A DNA stretch of 64,000 bases from Candidatus Eremiobacteraceae bacterium (lineage in GTDB: Bacteria > Vulcanimicrobiota > Vulcanimicrobiia > Eremiobacterales > Eremiobacteraceae). Positions 31,462 through 39,044 of this stretch are shown piece after piece. The notes beneath the pieces are model-generated. The model made no database searches. It worked only from the letters and a program-made list of their open reading frames with translations, and was not told the DNA's origin. A program made the translations under genes and the position numbers. The stretch covers positions 92,391-156,390 of the forward strand of contig DASTCX010000006.1 of NCBI GenBank assembly GCA_035710745.1, in the 5' to 3' direction. Numbering within the stretch: the first letter of the stretch is position 1; each line of letters opens with the position of its first letter.

Positions 31462-32036
31462 CGCTCGAAGTCCTCAACACGATCGCGTCTATCGGTACGC
31501 TCCTCGTCATCGCGGCGACCGCGATCGCTGCCCTCGGGCAGCTCCGGCACATGCGGGGCAACAACCAGATCGTCGCGCTGACCGAGTGTCGCGAGGTTCT
31601 CGAGTCAGAAGGGTTCATGCGCGCTCTGCGCTTCGTCGTGCGTGAACTCCACGAACATCTCAAAGATCCCAAGACGCGCGCCGCATTGATGCAGGCGCCG
31701 CTCGAGGAAGAGCTCCGCGCGGTCAACGTCGTCGGTAACTTTTTCGAGTCGATGGGAAGCTTCGTGAAGCACGACATCATCGACGAAGCTATCGCGATGG
31801 ACCTGTGGTCGGGGATCGTCGTGCAGGCCTGGGAGCATTTGGTCCCGGCGCTCGGCGTTATGCGGAGGATCGCCGGGGTAGGCTTGTGGGAGAACTTCGA
31901 GTACCTCGCCGCGATCGCCGAAGCATATACCGCCAGTCACCCTTCGGGAACCTATCCAGCTGACAAACCCCGCCTCAAAGTCGAAGATACTTGGGCCACA
32001 GAGGACAAAGCGCTCGGGATTTACACGCCGCGCTGA
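31458..32036 (+). CDS. DUF4760-like membrane-anchored protein in the riboflavin operon
   Basis: A 192-residue protein with one N-terminal membrane helix (LNTIASIGTLLVIAATAIAAL) and a cytosolic helical domain (LTECREVLESEGFMRALRFV, VVGNFFESMGSFVKHDIIDE, WSGIVVQAWEHLVPAL). The order resembles DUF4760-type proteins, whose function is unknown. Its ATG overlaps the ribE stop by four bases, so it is translated together with riboflavin synthase. A structural or regulatory link to riboflavin synthesis is possible but not shown by any motif. Its TGA lies in a half palindromic unit. Confidence 0.65.
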   Translation: MTLEVLNTIASIGTLLVIAATAIAALGQLRHMRGNNQIVALTECREVLESEGFMRALRFVVRELHEHLKDPKTRAALMQAPLEEELRAVNVVGNFFESMGSFVKHDIIDEAIAMDLWSGIVVQAWEHLVPALGVMRRIAGVGLWENFEYLAAIAEAYTASHPSGTYPADKPRLKVEDTWATEDKALGIYTPR

Positions 32037-32096
32037 AGCTCGACCGCTACAAAAAGCATAGCGCAGGCCGCGGCGGTCGAGATGAATCTCGACCGC
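32034..32096. repeat. Family-A half unit plus full unit
   Basis: A right half, TGAAGCTCGACCGCTAC at 32034-32050, supplies the stop codon of the DUF4760-like gene. A full unit follows at 32073-32096 (core GGTCGAGATGAATCTCGACC). Confidence 0.85.
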
Positions 32097-32135
32097 TCCC
32101 TAGGCGTGAAGGCCCAGCCGTCGAACTATAGACAC

Positions 32136-33350
32136 ATGCCGATAGCGACCATCGAAGAAGCAATCGCCGACATCCGGGCGGGCCGGATGCTCGTCGTCAT
32201 GGACGACGAAGACCGCGAGAACGAAGGCGACTTGACGATCGCGGCGCAACACGCGACCCCCGAAGCGATCAACTTCATGACGAAGTTCGGTCGCGGCCTG
32301 ATCTGCGTATCCATGGAACCGAGACGGCTCGAGGAATTGCGCATCCCGATGATGGTGCAAGACAACACCTCGCCGCTCGAAACCGCATTCACCGTCTCTG
32401 TCGAAGCGAAGGGACGGACGACGACTGGGATCTCCGCACACGACCGCGCCGCGACGATTCAAACGCTCGTCGACGCCGCGTCAAAGCCGTCGGACTTCGT
32501 CTCACCCGGTCACACGTTTCCGCTCCGCGCCCGCGAAGGCGGCGTTCTCGTTCGCGCCGGTCAAACCGAAGCGGCCGTCGACCTCGCTCGCCTAGCCGGG
32601 CTTTATCCTGCCGGCGTCATCTGCGAGATCCTCGACGATGACGGCCGGATGATGCGCCGTGCCGCACTCGAACGCTTCAGCGCGGAGCACGACATCAAGC
32701 TCATCACGGTGAAGGACCTCATCGCCTACCGGATGCGCAACGAGAAGCTCATCAAGCGCATCGCGACGTTCAAGCTGCCGACGCGCTTCGGCGTTTTCAC
32801 CGGCTACGGCTACGAATCGCTCGTCGACGGGGCATGCCACGTCGCGCTCGTCATGGGTGAGATCGGCGACGGCAAAGACATCAGCGTCCGCGTCCACTCG
32901 GAATGTCTCACCGGCGACGCGCTCGGCAGCAAGCGCTGCGACTGCGCGGCGCAGCGCGACGGCGCGCTCAACATCATCGCTCGCGCCGGCCGCGGTGTCT
33001 TTCTCTATCTGCACCAAGAAGGCCGCGGGATCGGTCTTGCCAACAAGCTGCGCGCATACGAGCTTCAAGATAGCGGCGCCGACACGGTCGAGGCGAACCT
33101 CAAGCTCGGGCTGCCCGCCGACAAGCGCGAATACGGCATCGGATCGCAGATACTCCACGACCTCGGCGTTCGCGAGATGCGCATCATCACGAACAACCCG
33201 CGCAAGATCGCGGGCCTCGAGGGGTACGGCCTGAAGCTGCTCGGCCGCGTACCGCTCATCACCGATCTGCACGACGACAACGCGGACTACCTGCGCGTGA
33301 AGAAGGAGAAGCTCGGCCATCTCCTCGACGAGCCCGAACTGACGTCGTGA
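32136..33350 (+). CDS. ribBA: Bifunctional DHBP synthase / GTP cyclohydrolase II
   Basis: A 404-residue fusion. The N-terminal RibB half (VVMDDEDRENEGDLTIAAQ, TTGISAHDRAATIQTLVD, VSPGHTFPLRAREGGVLVR) makes dihydroxybutanone phosphate from ribulose-5-phosphate. The C-terminal RibA half opens GTP: VRVHSECLTGDALGSKRCDC gives the Zn-binding Cys set, and LHQEGRGIGLANKLRAYELQ the catalytic core. ATG 32136 (MPIATIEEAI) is the start; an in-frame ATG at 32082 lies inside a palindromic repeat. Together with ribD, ribE and ribH this covers all dedicated enzymes except the phosphatase. Confidence 0.96.
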   Translation: MPIATIEEAIADIRAGRMLVVMDDEDRENEGDLTIAAQHATPEAINFMTKFGRGLICVSMEPRRLEELRIPMMVQDNTSPLETAFTVSVEAKGRTTTGISAHDRAATIQTLVDAASKPSDFVSPGHTFPLRAREGGVLVRAGQTEAAVDLARLAGLYPAGVICEILDDDGRMMRRAALERFSAEHDIKLITVKDLIAYRMRNEKLIKRIATFKLPTRFGVFTGYGYESLVDGACHVALVMGEIGDGKDISVRVHSECLTGDALGSKRCDCAAQRDGALNIIARAGRGVFLYLHQEGRGIGLANKLRAYELQDSGADTVEANLKLGLPADKREYGIGSQILHDLGVREMRIITNNPRKIAGLEGYGLKLLGRVPLITDLHDDNADYLRVKKEKLGHLLDEPELTS

Positions 33351-33379
33351 CGGATCGGGTTTCACATGGTCAGGCCGCG

Positions 33380-33403
33380 GCGGTCGAGCTAAAGCTCGAC
33401 CGC
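33380..33403. repeat. Family-A palindrome between ribBA and ribH
   Basis: Core GGTCGAGCTAAAGCTCGACC with the usual CGCGG and CTACA flanks, 24 bp before the ribH start. Confidence 0.9.
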
Positions 33404-33427
33404 TACAAAATAGGCGGTCGCTATTAA

Positions 33428-33898
33428 ATGAAACCCAAGAAGTTCGCGATCGTTCGAGCGCGCTTCAACGCGCCCATCACGCAAGCGCTCCTCGACGGAG
33501 CGCTGCGCGCGTTCGCCGCCGCCGGCATCTCATCAGCGGATGTCAAGACCGTCGAGGTTCCTGGCGCGTTCGAACTTCCCGTCGCCGCGTTGTGGCTCGC
33601 GCAATCGAACGAGTATGCGGCGATCGTCGCCGTCGGCTGCGTCATCCGCGGCGAGACACCGCACTTCGATTTCGTCGCTGGCGAAGCGGCCCGCGGCCTC
33701 GGCGAGGTCGCGCTGCGCACCGGCGTGCCCGTCGCCTTCGGCGTCCTGACGACCGACACGGCAGCGCAGGCCGCAGCCCGTGCGAGCAGCGTCGACGCGA
33801 GCTCGCCCGAACACGGCAACACGCATCGGACGAGCAACAAAGGCTTCGAGGCCGCGCAAGCCGCGATGGCGATGGCAGCGGCGCGCAGGGAATTCTAA
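33428..33898 (+). CDS. ribH: 6,7-dimethyl-8-ribityllumazine synthase
   Basis: A 156-residue enzyme joining the RibA/RibD pyrimidine and the RibB product. Core segments are VRARFNAPITQALLDGAL, VEVPGAFELPVAALWLA, VAVGCVIRGETPHFDFVAGEA (with the catalytic His) and GVPVAFGVLTTDT. Between the TTDT strand and the C-terminal NKGFEAAQAA helix there is a Ser/His-rich loop of about a dozen extra residues (ASSVDASSPEHGNTHRTS) compared with the compact R-G-x-K-x-GNKG turn common in the family. Its TAA overlaps the stop of the convergent receiver gene by four bases. Confidence 0.93.
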   Translation: MKPKKFAIVRARFNAPITQALLDGALRAFAAAGISSADVKTVEVPGAFELPVAALWLAQSNEYAAIVAVGCVIRGETPHFDFVAGEAARGLGEVALRTGVPVAFGVLTTDTAAQAAARASSVDASSPEHGNTHRTSNKGFEAAQAAMAMAAARREF

Positions 33899-34710
33899 CC
33901 GTCGGCGTCTTGCAGCGTTTCGGTGATCTCGGTGACGAGCGTCTGCGGGTCGATCGGCCGCACCAAGAACTTGCTCGCACCAAGCGATAGACCGCGCGCG
34001 CGGTCGAGCTCGTGCCAATATGTCGACGACACGAAGACGAACACGACGTCGTGTAGGTCCGGATCGGCCTTGAACGCCCGGATGAGGTCGTAGCCGCTTC
34101 CGCTAGGCATGTGCACGTCGGTGACGACGAGATCCGGCTTGACGCGCGCGGCGATCTCCAACGCCTCATTCATCGAACGAGCTTCGACGACGTTGTAGCC
34201 GAACGGTTCGAGCGTCGCGCGCAGCACCTGCGTGTTCGTCGGCACGTCGTCGACCGCCAAGATCGTGCGGCCGGCGGGTCTCGGACGACCGGGCTCGTCG
34301 TCGACGCTCCGCGGCTGCGAGCCGGACGTCGCTTTCGATCGCTTCGCCCCCGGGAGATAGCTGTCGACCTCGCCGACGAACGTCTCCGGACTGATCGGCT
34401 TGGCGATGTATCCGTCGAAGCCCGACTCCATGATCGCCTCTTTGTTGCCGACCATCGCGAGAGCGGTGACCGCGACGATCGGCGGCCCGTCCGCGTGGGC
34501 GGATTTCGCGCGCTTCAAGAATTCGAAACCGTCCATCTTCGGCATGAGGACGTCGGCGAGGATGAGATCGAAGCGCTCCGCCTCGATCGCGGCGAGCGCC
34601 GTCAGCGCGTCGGTCGCGGTCTTGACGGTATGGCCGTACGCGCCGAGCAGGTACTCCATGAGGTAAAGATTTGTCGGGTTGTCCTCGACGACGAGTATCT
34701 TCGCGGGCAC
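33895..34710 (-). CDS. Response regulator with two receiver domains and no output domain
   Basis: A 271-residue protein made of two CheY-like receivers. The first (residues ~1-120) has ILVVEDNPTN, phospho-Asp in LILADVLMPKMDG and the Lys of GYIAKPIS. The second (~145-271) has ILAVDDVPTN, phospho-Asp in LVVTDVHMPSGSG and FLVRPIDP, where Arg takes the usual Lys place. A Pro/Arg-rich linker joins them. No DNA-binding or enzymatic domain follows, so it would act by protein contact or as a phosphate relay. GTG 34710 follows the kinase stop by one base, so the two are cotranscribed partners. Confidence 0.88.
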   Translation of the reverse strand: MPAKILVVEDNPTNLYLMEYLLGAYGHTVKTATDALTALAAIEAERFDLILADVLMPKMDGFEFLKRAKSAHADGPPIVAVTALAMVGNKEAIMESGFDGYIAKPISPETFVGEVDSYLPGAKRSKATSGSQPRSVDDEPGRPRPAGRTILAVDDVPTNTQVLRATLEPFGYNVVEARSMNEALEIAARVKPDLVVTDVHMPSGSGYDLIRAFKADPDLHDVVFVFVSSTYWHELDRARGLSLGASKFLVRPIDPQTLVTEITETLQDADG

Positions 34711-34711
34711 G

Positions 34712-35812
34712 TCACGCCCTCGGCAGCACGAGCGAGAAGCGGCTGCCCTTGCCGTACTCGCTCTCGACCGAGATCCGGCCGCCGAGCAGCGCCGCAAGCC
34801 GCTTGCTCAGATACAAGCCGAGACCGGCTCCCTCGAAGCGCCGCGTCGTCGAGCGATCTACCTGGCTGAATTGTTCGAAGAGTTTCTCGAGGTCTTCCGC
34901 GCGGATCCCGATCCCAGAGTCGGTCACCGAAAACTCGACCATCTCGTCCACCCGCCGCAGTTCGACGCGGACGAAGCCTTTTTGCGTGTACTTGATCGCG
35001 TTGTTGACGAGGTTGAGCAGCACTTGGCTCAGTGCGCGGCGGTCGGTGCGGACGGCGATGTCGGTCGCCGGGGCATCGAGCGTGAGCGTCAGGCCTTTCT
35101 CACTCGCCAACGATCGAAGGCTCTCGACCACCTCGCGAACGATCGATTGGCTCTCCACCGGCTCGAACATCAGCTCGACTTTGCCCGATTCGATCTTCGC
35201 GAGGTCGAGCATATCGTTGATGAGCGAGAGCAGATGGCGCGCGCTCGCCTGGACCGTCCGTAGCTGCTGCTCTTGTTCGGCGTTGAGCGGGCCGGGGAGT
35301 TTCATGAGCAGCGTGCCCGTGAAGCCGATGACGGCGTTGAGCGGCGTCCGTAACTCGTGGCTCATGCTCGCGAGAAAGCTGTCTTTGGCCAGGCCGACGC
35401 GCTCGAGCTCTTCGTTCTTCTCGCGCAACATCGTTTCGAATTGCTTGCGCTCGGTGATGTCGCGGATCGCGCTCGTGACGAGCGTGCCCTCCTCGGTTTC
35501 GAGCGGGCTCAAACTGATCTCGACCGGGAATTCCGAGCCGTTGCGATGACGCGCGAAAAGCTCGAGGCCGGCGCCCATCGGGCGCGGACGCGGGTCTTCG
35601 ACGTAGCCGGTTCGATGCGCGCCATGCTGCGGCCTCAAACGCTGCGGCACGAGCGCGTCGACCGATTTTCCGAGCAGCTCCTCGCGCGGATAGCCGAAGA
35701 GCTTTTCGGCCTGCGCGTTCACGAGGACGATCGTGCCATCGCGCCCGCAGATGACCATCGCGTCGGGCGCGCCTTCGAGCAGACTACGGAATTTGTCATC
35801 GGCTTTACTCAT
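34712..35812 (-). CDS. PAS-domain sensor histidine kinase (soluble)
   Basis: A 366-residue kinase. A PAS domain (FRSLLEGAPDAMVICGRDG, YPREELLGKSVDALVP, ISLSPLETEEGTLVTSAIRD) leads through a coiled linker to the HisKA helix with the phospho-acceptor in LASMSHELRTPLNAVIGF. The ATP-binding domain has the N box LVNNAIKYT, the G1 box VTDSGIGI, the F box LFEQFSQVD and GAGLGLYLSKRLAALLGG. There is no membrane segment, so it senses an internal cue. ATG 35812 (MSKADDKFR) is chosen over an upstream in-frame ATG. It is coupled to the double-receiver gene. Confidence 0.93.
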   Translation of the reverse strand: MSKADDKFRSLLEGAPDAMVICGRDGTIVLVNAQAEKLFGYPREELLGKSVDALVPQRLRPQHGAHRTGYVEDPRPRPMGAGLELFARHRNGSEFPVEISLSPLETEEGTLVTSAIRDITERKQFETMLREKNEELERVGLAKDSFLASMSHELRTPLNAVIGFTGTLLMKLPGPLNAEQEQQLRTVQASARHLLSLINDMLDLAKIESGKVELMFEPVESQSIVREVVESLRSLASEKGLTLTLDAPATDIAVRTDRRALSQVLLNLVNNAIKYTQKGFVRVELRRVDEMVEFSVTDSGIGIRAEDLEKLFEQFSQVDRSTTRRFEGAGLGLYLSKRLAALLGGRISVESEYGKGSRFSLVLPRA

Positions 35813-35939
35813 GGTCGGCCCGACCTTCAATTGCTGTGGGCGCCACGCCCGCACGGGCCTGCACCATCGTACAGCGCAACCGCCTGGATTACACCAGAGG
35901 AATCACCATACTTATCAGACGCCCGGGTCGGGCGCATGA

Positions 35940-35965
35940 CGAGGGGCCCAAAAATGAGCCCCTCG
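35940..35965. other. GC hairpin of uncertain role (CGAGGGGC / GCCCCTCG)
   Basis: An 8-bp perfect stem around CCAAAAATGA lies between the start of the kinase gene and the end of the DUF5069 gene, both on the minus strand. It could stop transcripts of the DUF5069 gene, but no T tract follows on that strand, so it is not a standard intrinsic terminator. The rest of the 180-bp gap shows nothing clear. Confidence 0.35.
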
Positions 35966-35992
35966 CTGTACGTATTGGTGTTGTCGCGTCCT

Positions 35993-36436
35993 TCAGGCCG
36001 CCGCCCGCTGGGGTACCTCGCGGTTTTCGTCGAGGTCGAGCAGGTCCGGCCACGACCGTACGTCCTTTCGCGCGGGCGCGATCTGATCTCGCAGCGTGAG
36101 GAAGTACTTCTCGCTGTCCGAGCCGGGCTCAGGACGAGTCTCCAGCCACTCGCGGTTCCAGCGGTCGATCTCCGCCTTTGATTTCTTCGAGACGTACGCG
36201 TCCTTCAGCCATCGCTCGAACGATGCGTCGTCACTGGTCGCAGCGCGCTCGGCGAACGCTTCGTGATCGTCGATGCCGAGAAACTTGAAGACCGCCTGGT
36301 CCATGCCGCAGTTGAAGTGGTATTCTCCAACGGTTCCGGCTTTGTACGCGCGCGCTTTGTCGGTCGTTCGTCCGATCTGGACGATGCCGGCGAAGCGCTC
36401 GCCGACGCTGCGCGGGTATGTCTTGGTCAAATCCAT
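35993..36436 (-). CDS. DUF5069-family protein
   Basis: A 147-residue cytosolic protein starting MDLTKTYPRSVGERFAGIV, with IGRTTDKARAYKAGTVGEYH and FNCGMDQAVFKFLGIDDHE, the hallmark of the DUF5069 family. The ATG at 36436 matches the family start; an in-frame ATG further upstream would add a foreign leader. The function of the family is unknown. It stands alone, divergent from the HxlR gene, with a 165-bp AT-rich gap that holds the HxlR promoter. Confidence 0.85.
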   Translation of the reverse strand: MDLTKTYPRSVGERFAGIVQIGRTTDKARAYKAGTVGEYHFNCGMDQAVFKFLGIDDHEAFAERAATSDDASFERWLKDAYVSKKSKAEIDRWNREWLETRPEPGSDSEKYFLTLRDQIAPARKDVRSWPDLLDLDENREVPQRAAA

Positions 36437-36499
36437 ATGGTGTAGTAGCCCTCTCACTTGTAAGTTTTTACGGTTTGCGGGACAGAAAAGCACCTGTGC

Positions 36500-36527
36500 T
36501 TGCGATTCATCCCAAGAGGATTATACC
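36500..36527 (+). promoter_or_regulatory. Promoter of the HxlR-type gene
   Basis: TTGCGA at 36500-36505 and TATACC at 36522-36527 with a 16-bp spacer. Transcription would start near 36534, leaving a leader of about 68 nt that contains the GTTACCC and GTAACCC boxes. Confidence 0.5.
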
Positions 36528-36550
36528 CACCGTACAGCCGAAAACACAGT

Positions 36551-36577
36551 AGTTACCCAAAAGTGCCCTAGTAACCC
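36551..36577. promoter_or_regulatory. Candidate HxlR binding site (AGTTACCC ... TAGTAACCC)
   Basis: AGTTACCC at 36551-36558 and TAGTAACCC at 36569-36577, with GTTAC and GTAAC forming an inverted pair. They lie in the leader of the HxlR-type gene, where a repressor would control its own synthesis. The word TAGTAACC is shared with the box cluster at 28565-28572. Confidence 0.5.
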
Positions 36578-36601
36578 GATTGAAATTTGGCGGTGGCAAC
36601 C

Positions 36602-36985
36602 ATGACGTACTCAACCAAGCTCACGTGTCCGATCCAGCGGACGATCGCATTTGTCGGCGACAAATGGAAGATCATCGTGCTGCATACCCTCACGACCGGT
36701 ACGAAACGATTCGGCGAGCTGCAGCGCGCGATGGAGGGCATCACGCCCAAGGTGCTCACGCGTCAGCTGCGCGACCTCGAGCGCGACGGTCTGGTGGCGC
36801 GCCGCGTGCATCCTCAGGTGCCGCCGCGAGTCGATTACTCGCTGACGCCGCTCGGCGAGAGCCTCATGCCCGTGCTCAGGCAGCTCCACGACTGGGCGGT
36901 AGCCCACGCCGACGAGATCGCGAGCGCGCAAGCTCGCGATATGGTGCGCGAGGACGAGCAGCACGAGAAGGACAGCGCCGCATAG
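36602..36985 (+). CDS. HxlR-family winged-helix regulator
   Basis: A 127-residue regulator with the HxlR signature: CPIQRTIAFVGDKWKIIVLH, then GTKRFGELQRAMEGITPKVL, TRQLRDLERDGLVARRVHPQ and PPRVDYSLTPLGESLMPVLR. The N-terminal Cys (CPIQ) is the residue that several HxlR-type sensors use to detect oxidants or electrophiles. ATG 36602 is used; a TTG at 36587 in frame is a weaker option. The C-terminal tail is Asp/Glu/Lys-rich. It carries its own promoter, candidate operator and a good terminator, so it is a single-gene unit. Members usually repress neighbouring detoxification genes; here the target may be remote. Confidence 0.93.
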   Translation: MTYSTKLTCPIQRTIAFVGDKWKIIVLHTLTTGTKRFGELQRAMEGITPKVLTRQLRDLERDGLVARRVHPQVPPRVDYSLTPLGESLMPVLRQLHDWAVAHADEIASAQARDMVREDEQHEKDSAA

Positions 36986-36986
36986 T

Positions 36987-37001
36987 CCGACGTGACGTCG
37001 G
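36987..37001. other. Short perfect dyad after the HxlR gene (CCGACGT-G-ACGTCGG)
   Basis: A 7-bp perfect inverted repeat with a single central base starts two bases after the HxlR stop, upstream of the terminator at 37020. It might be a protein site or a secondary hairpin; no function can be assigned. Confidence 0.35.
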
Positions 37002-37019
37002 TCACTAAGACGCGAAGCG

Positions 37020-37052
37020 ACGGCTGCTCGAAAGGGCAGCCGTTTTGCTTTT
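37020..37052 (+). terminator. Rho-independent terminator of the HxlR gene
   Basis: ACGGCTGC (37020-37027) pairs with GCAGCCGT (37036-37043) around TCGAAAGG, and is followed by TTTTGCTTTT. Stem, loop and T tract fit an intrinsic terminator 35 bp after the HxlR stop. Confidence 0.8.
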
Positions 37053-37148
37053 CCGAAACGGGCGCGCCCGGTTTCGCAATCGCGTCCGTCGACCAGGCGG
37101 CGGTCGCTTTTTGCTTCGTGCTGTTTTGTGCGACGGAAAGCGTCTCGA

Positions 37149-39038
37149 ATGTATCACCTGCCGCAACGCGGCGGACCCGTCCGCAAGTCGCTTCGGCCAC
37201 CGCTCGATCTCGTCGAGCGGCGCCGTCAGGAGCGGCTCGCGGAAGGTCAGGCGTGGTGGCCTTCGGGCAAAGTCGTTCGGGTCGCGGCCGCGTCGATCGT
37301 CGCCGGGTTATGCTGCTCGGCATTCGCCGGACTCGCGCTGGCCGCGGGCACCGGCACCGGATTGACGAGCGTTGCGGTCGATGATGTTCCGCAGCCCGCC
37401 GATGCCGCCACCTTGCCTGCGCCGTTCGTCGCCACGAAAGCGACGCACGAGCGCGCTGCGACCGAGCGCGCGGAGCGAGTCCACACCGCTCGATCGTCGC
37501 ACGTGGCAAGACAGACCCAGGCGCGTAGCAGCGCCGCTTCGCGCCGGATCGCGATCGGGGTGGATCCGTCGTCGTCGGCACCGGCTTCGTCGCTATCGCC
37601 TTCTGCCAATCCGACCAGTTCGAACCAAGCGGTGCTTTCGTCGTTCACAGCCGCGCCCTGGCGCCTTACCGCCGACGGCATGTGGACGACGACGGTGTCG
37701 CTCGCGATACCCGCCGGAGTCGATCCCTCACGTCTGAACGTCGACTGGTCGTCCGACTTCGCTGACGTTCTCCCGCTCGATCCGAATGCGCCCGGCGCTC
37801 CGGGAGCGATGGTCACGGTCGCGGAGGGCACGTCGTTCACCATCGTTGCGGCGACGGACAGCCCGACGATCGGCAGGCAGACGCTCTCGCTCTCATCGCC
37901 GTCGAATTCGTTCTCTACGTTTTCGGCAGCGGCGCAGCCGATCGGCGGGCGCATCGTCGTCGTCGGGTGGATGCACTTGCCGCAGGATGGCGTGACACAA
38001 TACAAGATCTACCGGCGCAGGTCTGGCGCATCACACGGCGTGCTTATCGCGACGGTTTCGCCGATGGGGCGCTCGTGGCGCGACGACTCCGTCGCCCCTG
38101 AGACGGCATACACCTATACGGTTGTCGCATCGACGGACAACGGAGCGCTGAGAGCGTCAACGGGATTCGTCACGACGGGCGCCAGGCTCCCGGCGACGAG
38201 CGTCAGCGCGATCTCCGGCAAAGGCATGTTCCTCTACTTCACGTCGGATGCGAGCGGCGAGAACTCGTATCTCAAATACGATCCGGCTGCGGTCATCGCG
38301 CGCGCGAAGACGAGCGGCATATCGCACATCGAGGTGCGGATGGCGCGTGGGACGTTCGCCGAGGCCGCCACGCCGGCATCGCGTGCGTGGCTTGACGAAT
38401 TGATCGACCGGGCGAGCAGCGCCGGCATCCGGCTCATCGCGTGGCAAGTGCCGCGCCGTTCGACGACCGCTGATGCGGCGGCAGCGGTCGCAGCGGCTGA
38501 ATACACGACGCCCTCGGGCAACGGCTTCTCGGGCCTCTCGCTCGACATCGAGGACGGCGACAATTACATGGGCAACGGCGATATCGCGAAGCAGCGTATG
38601 GTGGACCAGATCGCGCTCGTGCGCGATGCGGTCGGTGCGGACTACCTCGTCGTCGCGACCGTCATGTCGCCGGCGCTCACGCACTGGACGAACACGCGCT
38701 ATCCGTTCGCCGGCATCGCGACGTACGCGAGCGTCATGCAGCCGATGGAGTACTGGCATCATTTCTACACGTCGACGCATCATTCGTACACGCAGGATGA
38801 GGTGAGCGGCGCGTGCGCCGATTCCGTCTCGCTGACGCGCCAGCAAGCCGGCCGCGACATCCCGATCAACGTAGCGGGTCAAAGCGATGATCTCGGCACG
38901 ACCGGCAGGCCGTCACCCGATGAGATCGGCTGGTGCCTTGCTGGCTCGAAAGGCGCGGGCGCGATCGGCCAGACGTTCTTCGACTGGCGCGGCACGGGTG
39001 ACGACGGGTGGTCGGCGATCGCGGACTTCGCGTGGTGA
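37149..39038 (+). CDS. Secreted protein with FnIII domain and TIM-barrel glycosidase-like domain
   Basis: A 629-residue protein. After a basic start (MYHLPQRGGPVRKSLRPP) there is a hydrophobic segment at about residues 44-68 (VAAASIVAGLCCSAFAGLAL), then an Ala/Ser/Thr-rich linker of ~100 residues. A beta domain and an FnIII-like domain (VTQYKIYRRRSGASHGVLIA, TAYTYTVVASTDNGALRA) follow, and the last ~270 residues look like a TIM barrel (GMFLYFTSDASGENSYLKYD, GFSGLSLDIEDGDNYMGNGD, VMQPMEYWHHFYTSTHH, FFDWRGTGDDGW). The Asp/Glu of LSLDIEDGD is in the place of a glycosidase acid, but I cannot name the family. It probably works on surface polymers. Confidence 0.7.
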   Translation: MYHLPQRGGPVRKSLRPPLDLVERRRQERLAEGQAWWPSGKVVRVAAASIVAGLCCSAFAGLALAAGTGTGLTSVAVDDVPQPADAATLPAPFVATKATHERAATERAERVHTARSSHVARQTQARSSAASRRIAIGVDPSSSAPASSLSPSANPTSSNQAVLSSFTAAPWRLTADGMWTTTVSLAIPAGVDPSRLNVDWSSDFADVLPLDPNAPGAPGAMVTVAEGTSFTIVAATDSPTIGRQTLSLSSPSNSFSTFSAAAQPIGGRIVVVGWMHLPQDGVTQYKIYRRRSGASHGVLIATVSPMGRSWRDDSVAPETAYTYTVVASTDNGALRASTGFVTTGARLPATSVSAISGKGMFLYFTSDASGENSYLKYDPAAVIARAKTSGISHIEVRMARGTFAEAATPASRAWLDELIDRASSAGIRLIAWQVPRRSTTADAAAAVAAAEYTTPSGNGFSGLSLDIEDGDNYMGNGDIAKQRMVDQIALVRDAVGADYLVVATVMSPALTHWTNTRYPFAGIATYASVMQPMEYWHHFYTSTHHSYTQDEVSGACADSVSLTRQQAGRDIPINVAGQSDDLGTTGRPSPDEIGWCLAGSKGAGAIGQTFFDWRGTGDDGWSAIADFAW

Positions 39039-39044
39039 CGTCGC

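Noticed and set aside
32082..32135. Upstream in-frame ATG for ribBA
   Set aside because: It lies within a palindromic repeat and would add 18 unrelated residues; the family start fits ATG 32136.
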